DNA of 64,000 nucleotides. It comes from an uncultured Bacteroidales bacterium. Its GTDB lineage: Bacteria; Bacteroidota; Bacteroidia; Bacteroidales; UBA932. The DNA lies in contig CASFPH010000009.1 of NCBI GenBank assembly GCA_949296645.1, positions 1-64,000 of the forward strand. Reading direction: 5' to 3'. The notes beneath the pieces are model-generated. The model was not told where the DNA came from and searched no databases. It saw only the letters and a program-made list of their open reading frames with translations. Shown in pieces: positions 43,259-51,952 of the stretch. Position numbers and translations under genes: made by a program. Positions within the stretch are counted from its first letter, which is position 1, and the number at the start of each line of letters is the position of its first letter.

Positions 43259-44698
43259 CTAGAAAAGGGGGGACTGTATGGAGAAAAATATACCTCCAGT
43301 TCCGCTTCCGGTTAGGGCATAATGAGCACCGAATGTTATGTCGTAGTATGTGAGTATGTCTATGCCGGCACCCGTGCCGAACAGGAATCTGTTGGAAAAC
43401 AGGTCGGACGGATTCCCTCCGTTGTCGTGTACATAACCCATGTCGAAGAAGGCTTTCCCGTAAATCGTGAAATGGATCTTGTTGAATTTCGGGATAAAAG
43501 AGAGGAATCCGAGTGTAATTATCTTTTTGGGCAGGATGCAGTATTTTATGGAATTGTTGGATGAAACGTAGTGCTGTCCGTCAATAGTGAAATGCTCGTA
43601 TCCCCTTATCATTGCATTTTCGTAACCTATGGCCGTATTGTAAATGTAGGCGTCTCTGTTTTTGACAGATGCCGACATGCTGAGCGTAGTGGAAAGGAAC
43701 CATCTTCTTGAGAGTTTAAGATAATATTGTATCTCGCCTTTCAGTTTTCCGCAGACGAAATCGGTGTTCAAGTCGAAAATACCGTCTGCACATCCGCTTA
43801 TATAGTATCCTTCGAGCGGATATATGGCATTGTCCCTTTTGTCGAGCCCAATCGTGTTTTTTACTTCCATCGTATGTCTAGATGTGAGCGGACTCCCCCA
43901 GAAAGACGGGTTTTCCTTCAGGATCGTATCCGCAATCATGGTATGCCTGTACGAAAGTTCGAGAGTGTTTCTTAGTCTCAGTACGGGTCTTATTATATAT
44001 GTCATGTTCATACCGTATTCAGTATGCAGCGGCTTTTTCCTGTCTTTCATGTAAACTGGTATATTTCCGTGTGCGGCGATGTTTACTGTTTTGTTTACAT
44101 TGTATGATGCTCCGAAACCTATCGTATGTTTTCCGTTTCTGTCAAGGCTGATATTGCTGTAATTGAAGAAAACGCCTTTTTCGAATCCGAAAGTCACGCC
44201 TCCCGATATTTTATGGTCCAGTCCGAACATGTTTTCCTCCATTATGCCCGCTTCCGCAGTTATTTTTGAAAAATCCATGTCCTTGAGCCATGTGCTCATG
44301 TTCCTGTCTTCGAACTTGATTCCTATCAGCGGCCACAGGTACCATCTTTCCTCCACCTTTATCTCTATTGTCACGTTATTGTAATTTTCTGTCACATCAG
44401 TGTTCATGGAGGAAATGTCAGCTGATGTGTCTGAAAAACAGTCGATGTATATATAATTGAACAGCGAAAGATTCAGGAGGTTTCCCCTTGCTGAAATTAT
44501 CTTTTCGGCCAGGGCCTCCTTTTCGTATATGTCATTGATATTAAACGGCAACTCCTTCAGTATGACCTTGTCGGATGTGCGCTTGTTGCCGGATATATTG
44601 ATTTCCGTTATACGGCATTCTTCTGCGTATAACTTTGATTTATAGGGTAATATGCCTATAAACAGAATTATCAGGCACTTTGTCGCAAAACGATGCAT
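43259..44698 (-). CDS. Short BamA/TamA-type outer-membrane protein with one POTRA domain
   Basis: The 479-aa precursor has a signal peptide (about 1-28), a single recognisable POTRA domain (about 32-115, ITEINISGNKRTSDKVILKELPF and EIKVEERWYLWP) and a C-terminal barrel of the bacterial surface antigen family with GLDKRDNAIYPLEGYY and IRGYEHFTIDGQHYVSSN, the latter resembling the conserved VRGY/F loop motif. BamA itself has five POTRAs, so this is a paralogue for a narrower export or lipid task. ATG at 44698 is only 3 nt after a TAACTTTG element (44702-44709), so the mRNA may be leaderless. Confidence 0.82.
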   Translation of the reverse strand: MHRFATKCLIILFIGILPYKSKLYAEECRITEINISGNKRTSDKVILKELPFNINDIYEKEALAEKIISARGNLLNLSLFNYIYIDCFSDTSADISSMNTDVTENYNNVTIEIKVEERWYLWPLIGIKFEDRNMSTWLKDMDFSKITAEAGIMEENMFGLDHKISGGVTFGFEKGVFFNYSNISLDRNGKHTIGFGASYNVNKTVNIAAHGNIPVYMKDRKKPLHTEYGMNMTYIIRPVLRLRNTLELSYRHTMIADTILKENPSFWGSPLTSRHTMEVKNTIGLDKRDNAIYPLEGYYISGCADGIFDLNTDFVCGKLKGEIQYYLKLSRRWFLSTTLSMSASVKNRDAYIYNTAIGYENAMIRGYEHFTIDGQHYVSSNNSIKYCILPKKIITLGFLSFIPKFNKIHFTIYGKAFFDMGYVHDNGGNPSDLFSNRFLFGTGAGIDILTYYDITFGAHYALTGSGTGGIFFSIQSPLF

Positions 44699-44764
44699 AT
44701 TCAAAGTTATGAAAAAAATGCTAAAAAAAAATCTGCAGATTATAAATATTCAGAAAATTAGTAT

Positions 44765-44772
44765 TACTTTTG
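44765..44772 (+). promoter_or_regulatory. -7 promoter element TACTTTTG for the HU gene
   Basis: Exact TAnnTTTG, 46 nt before the ATG at 44819; an A/T-rich leader follows. Confidence 0.55.
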
Positions 44773-44818
44773 TCGTCTTAATAGAAATGTATTAACCAAT
44801 AAAATAATAATTAACATC

Positions 44819-45103
44819 ATGACTAAGGCTGATATAGTTAATGAAGTTGCGAAGGCAACAGGTATGGAGAAGATCATGGTTCAGAATGTGATCGAGAGTT
44901 TCATGGAAAGCGTAAAGGATTCATTGTCCAAGAACGAAAATGTCTATTTGCGCGGATTCGGCAGCTTTATCGTTAAGGAAAGAGCACAGAAGACAGCAAG
45001 AAATATATCCAAGAACACAACTATAGTAATACCTGCTCACAAGATTCCTTCATTCAAACCTGCAAAGGTATTTATGGGTAAGGTGAAAAACAACGTAAAA
45101 TAG
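44819..45103 (+). CDS. HU-family DNA-binding protein
   Basis: A 94-aa nucleoid protein of the HU/IHF family: MTKADIVNEVAKATG helices, RGFGSFIVKERAQKTARNI DNA-binding arm start, and the arm tip IPAHKIPSFKPAKVFM with the intercalating proline. It bends and compacts DNA. It is probably highly expressed, as its neighbours encode translation- and RNA-related proteins. Confidence 0.95.
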   Translation: MTKADIVNEVAKATGMEKIMVQNVIESFMESVKDSLSKNENVYLRGFGSFIVKERAQKTARNISKNTTIVIPAHKIPSFKPAKVFMGKVKNNVK

Positions 45104-45169
45104 TTTTTCTCCGGTTAAGCAATTTCTGTGAACAAAATAAATATTTAAGAATCTTTAAAATCATTTGTT

Positions 45170-45262
45170 ATGCCAAGCGGTAAGAAAAGAAAGAGACATA
45201 AGATGGCAACGCATAAGCGTAAGAAACGTTTACGCAAGAACAGACATAAGAAGAAGAAATAG
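45170..45262 (+). CDS. 30-aa basic protein, AURKAIP1/COX24 (mS38-like) domain
   Basis: A 30-codon gene (ATG 45170, TAG 45260) encoding MPSGKKRKRHKMATHKRKKR and ten further residues, nearly all Lys, Arg or His. Very small proteins of this composition are conserved in Bacteroidota and match the COX24/AURKAIP1 motif found in mitochondrial ribosomal protein mS38 and bacterial bS22. It is probably a ribosome-associated protein that contacts rRNA. It follows the HU gene and is followed by a terminator. Confidence 0.82.
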   Translation: MPSGKKRKRHKMATHKRKKRLRKNRHKKKK

Positions 45263-45286
45263 TTGTCTGAATGTCGTTCTGATTTA

Positions 45287-45328
45287 GGAGGATGTCCGGA
45301 AATTCTGGGGCATCCTCAATTTTAATTT
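45287..45328 (+). terminator. Terminator after the 30-aa basic protein gene
   Basis: GAGGATGTCC pairs with GGGGCATCCTC (one mismatch) and is followed by AATTTTAATTT on the plus strand. Confidence 0.6.
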
Positions 45329-45337
45329 GTATATACG

Positions 45338-46891
45338 ATGAACAAGAACCTTATTATCAATGTCAACAGTACTGAAGTGAGTATTGCCCTTCTTCAGGAT
45401 GGCAGGCTCATTGAACTGCATAAGGAGGAACACGGAGAAAGGAGATTTTCCGTGGGTGATATCTATTTGGGGAAAGTCAAAAAGATAATGCCGGCCCTCA
45501 ATGCTGCTTTCGTGAACATCGGAGATGATAAGGATGCTTTTGTACATTACCTGGATCTGGGTCTTAATTTCAAGGCTTTCGACCTTTTTGCCAAACAGAT
45601 AAGTTCGGGCAGACCGATGAAGGACCTGTATTCTTCAATCAGAATAAATTCGATACTCGAAAAGGAGGGCAGAATAGATTCGGTCCTTTCCGTAGGGCAG
45701 CCTATAATAGTCCAGATAGTAAAGGAACCCATATCCACAAAGGGTTCCAGACTAACTTCCGAAATCTCCCTGGCAGGGAGGAATCTTGTCCTGCTTCCAT
45801 TTGCGGACAAGGTCAGTATTTCCCAGAAAATAACTTCAAAGGAAGAGAAAAAACGTCTTGAACATCTCCTTTACAGTATTCTTCCGAAAAACTACGGAGT
45901 AATAGTAAGAACGGCGGCTGAAGGCAAGAAGGCTGCGGTTCTGGATGCAGAACTCAAGATACTGGTCAAAAAATGGGAAGACTCATGGAGTATAATGTCA
46001 TCTGAAAAGGCTCCGTGTCTTGTGGCGACTGAAAATAGTCGTACGACGACAATGCTGCGTGACCTTCTCAATGAGTCGTTTACGAACATTTATGTGAATG
46101 ACGAGTCTGTTTTCGAGGAAATAAAGGAATACATATCCATCATATCTCCTGAACAGGAAAAAATAGTGAAGCTTTATACCGGACACGAGCCTATATTCGA
46201 TCATTATGATGTCATCCGGCAGATAAAGGGTGCTTTCGGAAGGGTTGTGCCCATGAGACAGGGAGCATATATTGTAATCGAACATACCGAGGCTCTGCAT
46301 GTAGTTGATGTGAACAGCGGTATAAGGGTGCGTTCCGGAGTTGATCAGGATCAGCATGCGTTTGATGTGAATATGATTGCTGCCGATGAAATTGCAAGGC
46401 AGCTGAGGTTGAGGGATATGGGAGGAATTATCATCATAGATTTCATAGATATGGATGATAATGAGTATAAACAGAAACTGTACAAGCATATGCAGGAGCT
46501 TATGCTTGAGGATCGTGCAAAGCACAATATTCTCCCGCTGACGAAATTCGGACTCATGCAGATAACGAGGCAGAGGGTGCGTCCTGCAACTGAAGTCAAG
46601 ACCAGTGAAAAATGTCCTTCATGTAATGGAACGGGGGAAGTTACATCTACTATTCTGATTGATGAGAAGCTGGAAAGGGAGTTGGCCTTCTATGCCAAGG
46701 AAAAAGCTGTAAAGAAGTTTGTCCTGCGCGTAAATCCGATTGTCGAGGCATATCTGACAAAAGGTATCTTCAACAGCATAAAATCACGGTGGTGTAAAAA
46801 GTACAAAGTGTCCGTCAAAGTCGTTCCCGATTCGGAATATGCATTTTTGCAGGCGGTCTGGTTCAATCAGACCGGAGAAAGACTTGAATGA
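45338..46891 (+). CDS. rng: Ribonuclease G (RNase E/G family)
   Basis: A 517-aa single-strand-specific endoribonuclease. Motifs in order: the S1-like segment EERRFSVGDIYLGKVKKIMPALNAAFVNIG-type (about 35-65), the catalytic DNase-I-like subdomain with VVDVNSGIRVRSG (near 322) and IIIIDFIDMDD (near 366), and the zinc-link CPSCNGTG (near 427) that joins subunits. It lacks the long C-terminal scaffold of RNase E. It starts 18 nt after a terminator, and no exact promoter element was seen. Confidence 0.94.
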   Translation: MNKNLIINVNSTEVSIALLQDGRLIELHKEEHGERRFSVGDIYLGKVKKIMPALNAAFVNIGDDKDAFVHYLDLGLNFKAFDLFAKQISSGRPMKDLYSSIRINSILEKEGRIDSVLSVGQPIIVQIVKEPISTKGSRLTSEISLAGRNLVLLPFADKVSISQKITSKEEKKRLEHLLYSILPKNYGVIVRTAAEGKKAAVLDAELKILVKKWEDSWSIMSSEKAPCLVATENSRTTTMLRDLLNESFTNIYVNDESVFEEIKEYISIISPEQEKIVKLYTGHEPIFDHYDVIRQIKGAFGRVVPMRQGAYIVIEHTEALHVVDVNSGIRVRSGVDQDQHAFDVNMIAADEIARQLRLRDMGGIIIIDFIDMDDNEYKQKLYKHMQELMLEDRAKHNILPLTKFGLMQITRQRVRPATEVKTSEKCPSCNGTGEVTSTILIDEKLERELAFYAKEKAVKKFVLRVNPIVEAYLTKGIFNSIKSRWCKKYKVSVKVVPDSEYAFLQAVWFNQTGERLE

Positions 46892-46900
46892 CCTTAAAAT

Positions 46901-46944
46901 AAACGGGATGTATCAAAATATAAGCCGATACATCCCGTTTTAAT
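46901..46944. terminator. Bidirectional terminator between rng and the M28 peptidase gene
   Basis: AAACGGGATGTATC and GATACATCCCGTTT form a perfect 14-bp stem with a 12-nt loop; T-rich sequence follows on the plus strand. The two genes are convergent. Confidence 0.88.
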
Positions 46945-46972
46945 TTTCTGTCCGCAGTTGTCTTATTCTTTT

Positions 46973-48526
46973 TTATTCCTTTATGAAAAGCCCTTCCCTT
47001 GACAGAAGGTGGTCAAGATTTGCAACTCCCAGTATTACTACAGCATTTATTACGGATGAGTATTCAAGATATTCTGCTATGGCCTTGTCATAAGTGTCCC
47101 TGTTCGTGTGCCATATTTCGCCATAGCTGAAATTATAACCTTTAATATCCCTGCCTCCGAATGAGAATGTCGGGACTCCGTTTATCATGAAGTGGGCATG
47201 ATCTGAACCCCCTGCCGTTTTCGGAATCACTCTCGGTCCGCCTTCCCTTTTGTTGAGTATGAAAGGAATTTCAGGATTGTAGTTCATTATAGGACGACAT
47301 ATCTTCTCGAAATCCTCGTACATGGCTTCCGTAACCGTCAATGACGATGATGGAGTGGGCCCGCCATCCCTGTTGAAATAATTGGCGATTCTGTCAAGTT
47401 TGTTTTTGTTGGTATTTACCCAATAAGAAGATCCGAGAAGTCCGAATTCTTCACCGGTCCATAATGCGAAGATTATGGTCCTTTTGGGTTTTATTCCGGA
47501 TTTTGCGATGAGTCTTGCCGCTTCCATGGTCACTGCCGTACCGTTCCCGCAGTCAACGGCTCCGGTGCTTGAATCGAAGGAATCGAGATGCCCTCCCATT
47601 ATTACGTACTCGTCAGGAAATTCGCTTCCCTTTATTATGCCCAGTACATTATGGAATTTTACGGCCTTAGGTCTGAAATGGTTTCTTATGTCGAACTCCA
47701 GTTCGAAATACTCGCGTTCTCTTACCTTTTTCGCAATTATGTCGTACTGGTCGCTGTTGAGTTTGATGTCAGGGATGACAGGCAGGTTGTCGAAAGTCAT
47801 GTTGAAGCAGTTCTTTCTGTCATAAAGGGCCCTGAGCGGTTCCTGGCTTGCCTGGATTATTCCAAGTATTCCGGCGTCGATCATTTCTCTGTAGAACAGG
47901 GCGGGTTCGTAATTCAACGGTATAAGGTCTTTGGGTTTGTCCGGATTTTCGCGGTTGTACTGCCTGATCTTTTCATTCTCGACCGCAATCCTTTCGTTTT
48001 CCGCTATTTTTGCGGCTCTTATTGAATCGGCTTCAGGAGAGATATCCACCGGCCAGTCGGATTTCCCGCCGATAAGCACCCATGCTCCTTTCAATGCATG
48101 TCTGATGTTGTTGAATTCGGAAACGGTTTTGGGTTCCATCAGAACACGTCCTCTCTGTATTCCTTTGGTTCCTGCCGTATATGACGGAGTGACGAATTTG
48201 AGCGTCATGCCGTCTTCTCCGAGCATCCTTCCGAACCATGGTCCCCTGTTGAAGCCTACGGCTATCTCGCCGACTTCCTGTACTTCTACTTCCAGTCCCC
48301 ATGATTTGAACCGGGATGCCGCCCACAGTTCCGCATTTTCAAGTGCATCGGATCCGATCACGCGCCCGCCTATCCTGTTTGCCAGAATATCCAGATGTTT
48401 CATTACCTGATTGTCGTTTTCTGCGATTCCGATGATTTTTTCAGCATCCTTGTCGTGATTTCGTGCTGATACCGAGAGTGATACGGACAGGCATAGAAGC
48501 AGTGCCGATACGAATTGTAGTTTCAT
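46973..48526 (-). CDS. Secreted M28-family zinc peptidase
   Basis: A 517-aa exported protein with a signal peptide (about 1-21). The M28 di-zinc site is visible: His and Asp in GGHLDSFDSSTGAVDCGNG (near 318-336), catalytic Glu-Glu in WTGEEFG (near 366), Asp in FNRDGG (near 392) and the last His in IWHTNRDTYD (near 481). A PA-like insert lies between about 120 and 290. It should act as an aminopeptidase or carboxypeptidase in the periplasm or outside, supplying amino acids to the fermentative pathways. Confidence 0.92.
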   Translation of the reverse strand: MKLQFVSALLLCLSVSLSVSARNHDKDAEKIIGIAENDNQVMKHLDILANRIGGRVIGSDALENAELWAASRFKSWGLEVEVQEVGEIAVGFNRGPWFGRMLGEDGMTLKFVTPSYTAGTKGIQRGRVLMEPKTVSEFNNIRHALKGAWVLIGGKSDWPVDISPEADSIRAAKIAENERIAVENEKIRQYNRENPDKPKDLIPLNYEPALFYREMIDAGILGIIQASQEPLRALYDRKNCFNMTFDNLPVIPDIKLNSDQYDIIAKKVREREYFELEFDIRNHFRPKAVKFHNVLGIIKGSEFPDEYVIMGGHLDSFDSSTGAVDCGNGTAVTMEAARLIAKSGIKPKRTIIFALWTGEEFGLLGSSYWVNTNKNKLDRIANYFNRDGGPTPSSSLTVTEAMYEDFEKICRPIMNYNPEIPFILNKREGGPRVIPKTAGGSDHAHFMINGVPTFSFGGRDIKGYNFSYGEIWHTNRDTYDKAIAEYLEYSSVINAVVILGVANLDHLLSREGLFIKE

Positions 48527-48609
48527 GTCAATTAAGTTTAAGTTGTTTTATAAAAAATAAGGAGTGTTATTCCAACACCCCTTGTTATGGTTGCTGTATT
48601 TACAGAATA

Positions 48610-48945
48610 TTAAAGATCTTCAAAATTCAGTTCCTTTACCCCTTCCTCGCGTCTCGTTTCTACTACGGGACATCTGTCTTTTATGTATTTGACGACTTCT
48701 TCAAGGCCTTCTGCGAATTTCTCAAAATCCTCCTTGTATAGAAATATCTTGTGTTTGTCATATGAGAATCTTCCGTCCTTTTCGATACGGCGTTTGCTTT
48801 CGGTTATCGTCAGATAATAATCGTTATTCTTAGTCGCCTTAACATCAAAAAAATAGGTCCTCTTTCCGGCTCTCACAGGCTTTGAATATACATCATCCCC
48901 GTTACGCTCCATTACTTCAGAATTTTCAAAATCTTCAAAGTACAT
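48610..48945 (-). CDS. DUF3276 (PUR-alpha-like) nucleic-acid-binding protein
   Basis: A 111-aa protein with the PUR repeat pattern of Bacteroidota and spirochaetes: VRAGKRTYFFDVKATKNNDYYLTITESKR followed by KHKIFLYKEDFEKFAEGLEE. Family members form dimers that bind single-stranded RNA or DNA; the cellular role is open. It is divergent from nusB with a promoter element on each strand. Confidence 0.9.
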   Translation of the reverse strand: MYFEDFENSEVMERNGDDVYSKPVRAGKRTYFFDVKATKNNDYYLTITESKRRIEKDGRFSYDKHKIFLYKEDFEKFAEGLEEVVKYIKDRCPVVETRREEGVKELNFEDL

Positions 48946-48969
48946 ACCAACTCTTTTTTAAATTTTTTA

Positions 48970-48977
48970 CAAAGATA
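48970..48977 (-). promoter_or_regulatory. -7 promoter element TATCTTTG for DUF3276
   Basis: Exact TAnnTTTG on the minus strand, 24 nt before the ATG at 48945; identical in sequence to the divergent nusB element. Confidence 0.58.
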
Positions 48978-49002
48978 AAATTTTTTTTCAATCTTAAAAC
49001 CC

Positions 49003-49010
49003 TATCTTTG
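49003..49010 (+). promoter_or_regulatory. -7 promoter element TATCTTTG for the nusB operon
   Basis: Exact TAnnTTTG, 22 nt before the ATG at 49033. Confidence 0.6.
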
Positions 49011-49032
49011 CAAATATTTTAAAGATGCGGAA

Positions 49033-50013
49033 ATGTTGAACAGACGGTTGATCAGAATAAAAGTCTTCAAGGTTTTATTCGGAAGGATAGTTTCGGAATC
49101 CGATTCGCTTAGGGCGGCGGAAGAGGAGTTGATGAATTCATGCAACAAGACGGTGGAGTTGTATTACTATATGCTCAACTGTGCATTGGCGGTCCGGAAA
49201 TACGCGGAGGAGAAAATAGATTCCGGAATGAAAAAATTCTATCCTACGGAAGAGGAACGCAATCCTAACAGACGTTTTGTAGATATGGAATTTTTCAGGA
49301 TTCTTGAAGACAATGCCGTTTTTGCGGATTATTGCAACAAGAGAGGATTGTTGTGGACAATAGAGGAAAGGCCTCTGGTAAGGAACATCTATGTTTCCAT
49401 GCTCGAATCCGATTATTACAAGGAGTTCATGACGGGCGGTCCGGTTTCCAGGGAAACGGAGATTAAGTTTCTTTCTTCGTTTTTCGCTTCTGAATTCGAG
49501 GATAATGAACTGCTCGAAAATATGCTCGAAGACATGAGTCCGCTATGGATAGACGATCTGGGGTATGTATTGAACCAGATAATAAGGAACCTTAAACATG
49601 TGTATGGAAGCGGCAGGGAATGGCTGCCGTCAGGGGCATTCGTTGAAAGCAGGACTATGGAAGACGGAGGCAAATATTCTGAAAATGACGAACAGTTCGC
49701 AAAGAAACTTCTGCGTGAATCCCTTTTGAGATATCCGACCATAAAGGGCAGTGTGTCCGAAATGATTTCCAACTGGGACAAGGAACGACTCGTGTTTGCA
49801 GACATGCTTCTTATATGTATGGGGGTGACTGAAGCACTGGTATTTCCGTCCATACCTGTAAAGGTTACAATAAACGAGTACGTTGAGATATCGAAGTACT
49901 ACAGTACGGTAAACAGCAAGCATTTCGTGAACGGAATACTTGACCGCGTACTGAAGAAGATGGTTGCAGAAGGCAGCATTGCCAAATCCGGTATGGGGCT
50001 GATAGAATCATAA
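49033..50013 (+). CDS. nusB: Transcription antitermination protein NusB (long form)
   Basis: NusB binds boxA RNA with NusE and supports rRNA transcription. The protein has 326 aa, over twice the E. coli length, the usual situation in Bacteroidota. The start RRLIRIKVFKVLFGRIVSE is the family's N-terminal helix, and the C-terminal half (about 200-315) contains the canonical core ending KVTINEYVEISKYYST and KHFVNGILDRV. The middle (about 85-190) is an insertion of unknown role. It starts an operon with yajC, ybbR-like, coaE and probably djlA-like, DUF5606 and rimO genes. Confidence 0.92.
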   Translation: MLNRRLIRIKVFKVLFGRIVSESDSLRAAEEELMNSCNKTVELYYYMLNCALAVRKYAEEKIDSGMKKFYPTEEERNPNRRFVDMEFFRILEDNAVFADYCNKRGLLWTIEERPLVRNIYVSMLESDYYKEFMTGGPVSRETEIKFLSSFFASEFEDNELLENMLEDMSPLWIDDLGYVLNQIIRNLKHVYGSGREWLPSGAFVESRTMEDGGKYSENDEQFAKKLLRESLLRYPTIKGSVSEMISNWDKERLVFADMLLICMGVTEALVFPSIPVKVTINEYVEISKYYSTVNSKHFVNGILDRVLKKMVAEGSIAKSGMGLIES

Positions 50014-50063
50014 TGCCGTGATGATTGCAGGATATTTATCAATCTATAAAACATATTTTTGAA

Positions 50064-50375
50064 ATGAATCTTTTAGTGTTATTGCAACAACAGTCGGCTG
50101 GTGCCGGCAACTGGTCATTTATTATAATGATGCTTCTGATGTTTGTTGTCATGTATTTCTTCATGATAAGACCGCAGCAGAAGAAACAGAAGGAACTTGC
50201 ACAGTTCAGAAACTCACTTAAAAAAGGTGACAAGGTCGTTACTGCAGGCGGTATTTACGGAACCGTGTCTGAAATAAAGGACCAGTTCATTTTCATGGAA
50301 GTGGACAATAACGTCAAGATCCGTGTGGACAAGTCTTCCGTAATAAGGGACATGTCTGATCTGCAGGGCAAGTAA
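50064..50375 (+). CDS. yajC: Sec translocon accessory protein YajC
   Basis: A 103-aa membrane protein from ATG 50064, with one span (about 18-38, FIIMMLLMFVVMYFFMI) followed by RPQQKKQKE, the typical YajC junction, and the KKGDKVVTAGGIYGTV domain. It works with SecDF. A frame open from 50025 begins with TTG and is less likely. The stop TAATG overlaps the start of the next gene by one base. Confidence 0.93.
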   Translation: MNLLVLLQQQSAGAGNWSFIIMMLLMFVVMYFFMIRPQQKKQKELAQFRNSLKKGDKVVTAGGIYGTVSEIKDQFIFMEVDNNVKIRVDKSSVIRDMSDLQGK

Positions 50376-51355
50376 TGCGTTTGCGGAATTCCAAAATAAA
50401 CTGGGGTATAAGAAGCGGAAGAGAATGGCTGATGCTGTTTTTCTCTCTGCTTCTGGCTTTTTTTATGTGGATTGTCCATAATCTGTCCACTACAACCGCT
50501 TCGTATTATAATTTCAGGATTAATGTCACGTCAAATCTTGAAGGACGGAGCGATACTGCAACTTCTGAAGGTGTGGTAGTATTGTCCGGCAAGTCTTCCG
50601 GATTCTACATATTGCAGAATTTCATTTCTGACAGGATTCCGGAGTTGTCAGTGACATTGGACAGGAAATATTTCCGTCAGGCCGATACGGGAGATTTGTT
50701 CTATGTAAAGGGGGCCGACCTGGCAGGTGAAATTTCTTCAGTCCTCAAGGACAGGATAAGCGTGGATATGATCGTGTCCGATACGGTGTTTTTCCGTTTC
50801 CCCAGACAAACCAGCAAGAGGGTTCCCGTAGTTGCGGACGCCATGATTTCATACCGTCCCCAGTTTATGTCTTTCGGGGAAATGGTGTTTACTCCTGATT
50901 CGATTACGATATACGGAGAGGCGGATCTGCTTGCTTCGGTGGATTCCGTACGGACTGAACACGTAAAGATAAGTCAGGCAGCTGGTGACATCCAGGGCGT
51001 GTGCTCACTTGTGCCGGTGGAAGGAATACGCTTCTCGGACAGGGAAGTGCTTTACAGGCAAAGTATAGGAAGGTATGTAGAGCATAGTATGACAATTCAG
51101 CCTGAGGTGATAAATCTTCCGGAGGACAAGGAGATGATTCTCTTGCCGGGAGAGTTGAAGATGGTTTTCCGTCAGCCTTTTGCAGTAAGGCAGGAGGTGC
51201 TTCCTTCGGATTTTGTGGTTGTGATAGATTATAACAGATACATATCATCGCAATCGTCGTTAGTAAGGCCCGAGGTTTCGATATCCCCGGGGTTTGTTTA
51301 TGATATAGAACTGGACCCGGTAATGGTCGAATGTATTCTCAGAAAAAAGATATGA
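50375..51355 (+). CDS. YbbR-like domain protein
   Basis: A 326-aa protein with an N-terminal membrane anchor (about 17-38, LMLFFSLLLAFFMWIVHNL) and extracytoplasmic YbbR-like repeats (about 45-120, 130-215 and 225-320). YbbR domains in Firmicutes control diadenylate cyclase, but in Bacteroidota this gene sits between yajC and coaE and its role is not known. It overlaps its neighbours at both ends. Confidence 0.87.
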   Translation: MRLRNSKINWGIRSGREWLMLFFSLLLAFFMWIVHNLSTTTASYYNFRINVTSNLEGRSDTATSEGVVVLSGKSSGFYILQNFISDRIPELSVTLDRKYFRQADTGDLFYVKGADLAGEISSVLKDRISVDMIVSDTVFFRFPRQTSKRVPVVADAMISYRPQFMSFGEMVFTPDSITIYGEADLLASVDSVRTEHVKISQAAGDIQGVCSLVPVEGIRFSDREVLYRQSIGRYVEHSMTIQPEVINLPEDKEMILLPGELKMVFRQPFAVRQEVLPSDFVVVIDYNRYISSQSSLVRPEVSISPGFVYDIELDPVMVECILRKKI

Positions 51356-51945
51356 GGGTTCTTGCTTGCACAGGAGGAATAGGTTCTGGAAAGACGTATG
51401 TAGCATCCGTTTTCGAAAGACTCGGAGTTCCCGTCTATTACTCCGATGTCAGGGCGAAGCAATTGTATTCTGAATCCGAGAGCCTGAGGGTCTCGCTTGT
51501 ATCGGAATTCGGGAGCGGTATATATGAAGACGGGCTTTTCAGAAAGGAACGGCTTGCCGAAATCGTATTTTCAGATGAAAAAGCCCTTTTGAAACTTGAG
51601 TCCATAGTTCATCCGGCAGTGATTTCCGATTTTGAAGAATGGAAATCACTCAGCTTTTCCGCTTTCGGTTTTTCCGTTTTTGAATCTGCGATAATTTTGG
51701 ATAAACCCGTATTTTCCACCCTGCCTGACAAGGTACTTCTCGTGTCGGCTCCGGAAGACATAAGGATAGAGAGGGTGATGAAGCGCGACAATGCGTCATA
51801 CGAAGATGTAAGAAAACGTATGAGAATACAGAGTTCGGATGAATTCCGAAAAGAAAAGGCGGATTTTTTTATATTTGCAGACGGAAAGACGGCGGTGCTG
51901 CCACAGATTCTTGGCGTGCTCGAGTCTATGAAAAATTTGAGATAA
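51352..51945 (+). CDS. coaE: Dephospho-CoA kinase
   Basis: The last enzyme of CoA synthesis. The 197-aa protein starts MRVLACTGGIGSGKTYVASVF (P-loop GGIGSGKT) and has the YYSDVRAK substrate segment and the LID-like RVMKRDNASYEDVRKRM. ATG at 51352 overlaps the upstream TGA. Motifs are complete; the 3' end is somewhat divergent. Confidence 0.94.
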   Translation: MRVLACTGGIGSGKTYVASVFERLGVPVYYSDVRAKQLYSESESLRVSLVSEFGSGIYEDGLFRKERLAEIVFSDEKALLKLESIVHPAVISDFEEWKSLSFSAFGFSVFESAIILDKPVFSTLPDKVLLVSAPEDIRIERVMKRDNASYEDVRKRMRIQSSDEFRKEKADFFIFADGKTAVLPQILGVLESMKNLR

Positions 51946-51952
51946 AAGAGGT

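Noticed and set aside
50054-50061. TATTTTTG directly before yajC as a promoter
   Set aside because: It overlaps the end of the nusB leader to yajC and would leave no 5' leader; the short operon spacing makes read-through from nusB more likely.
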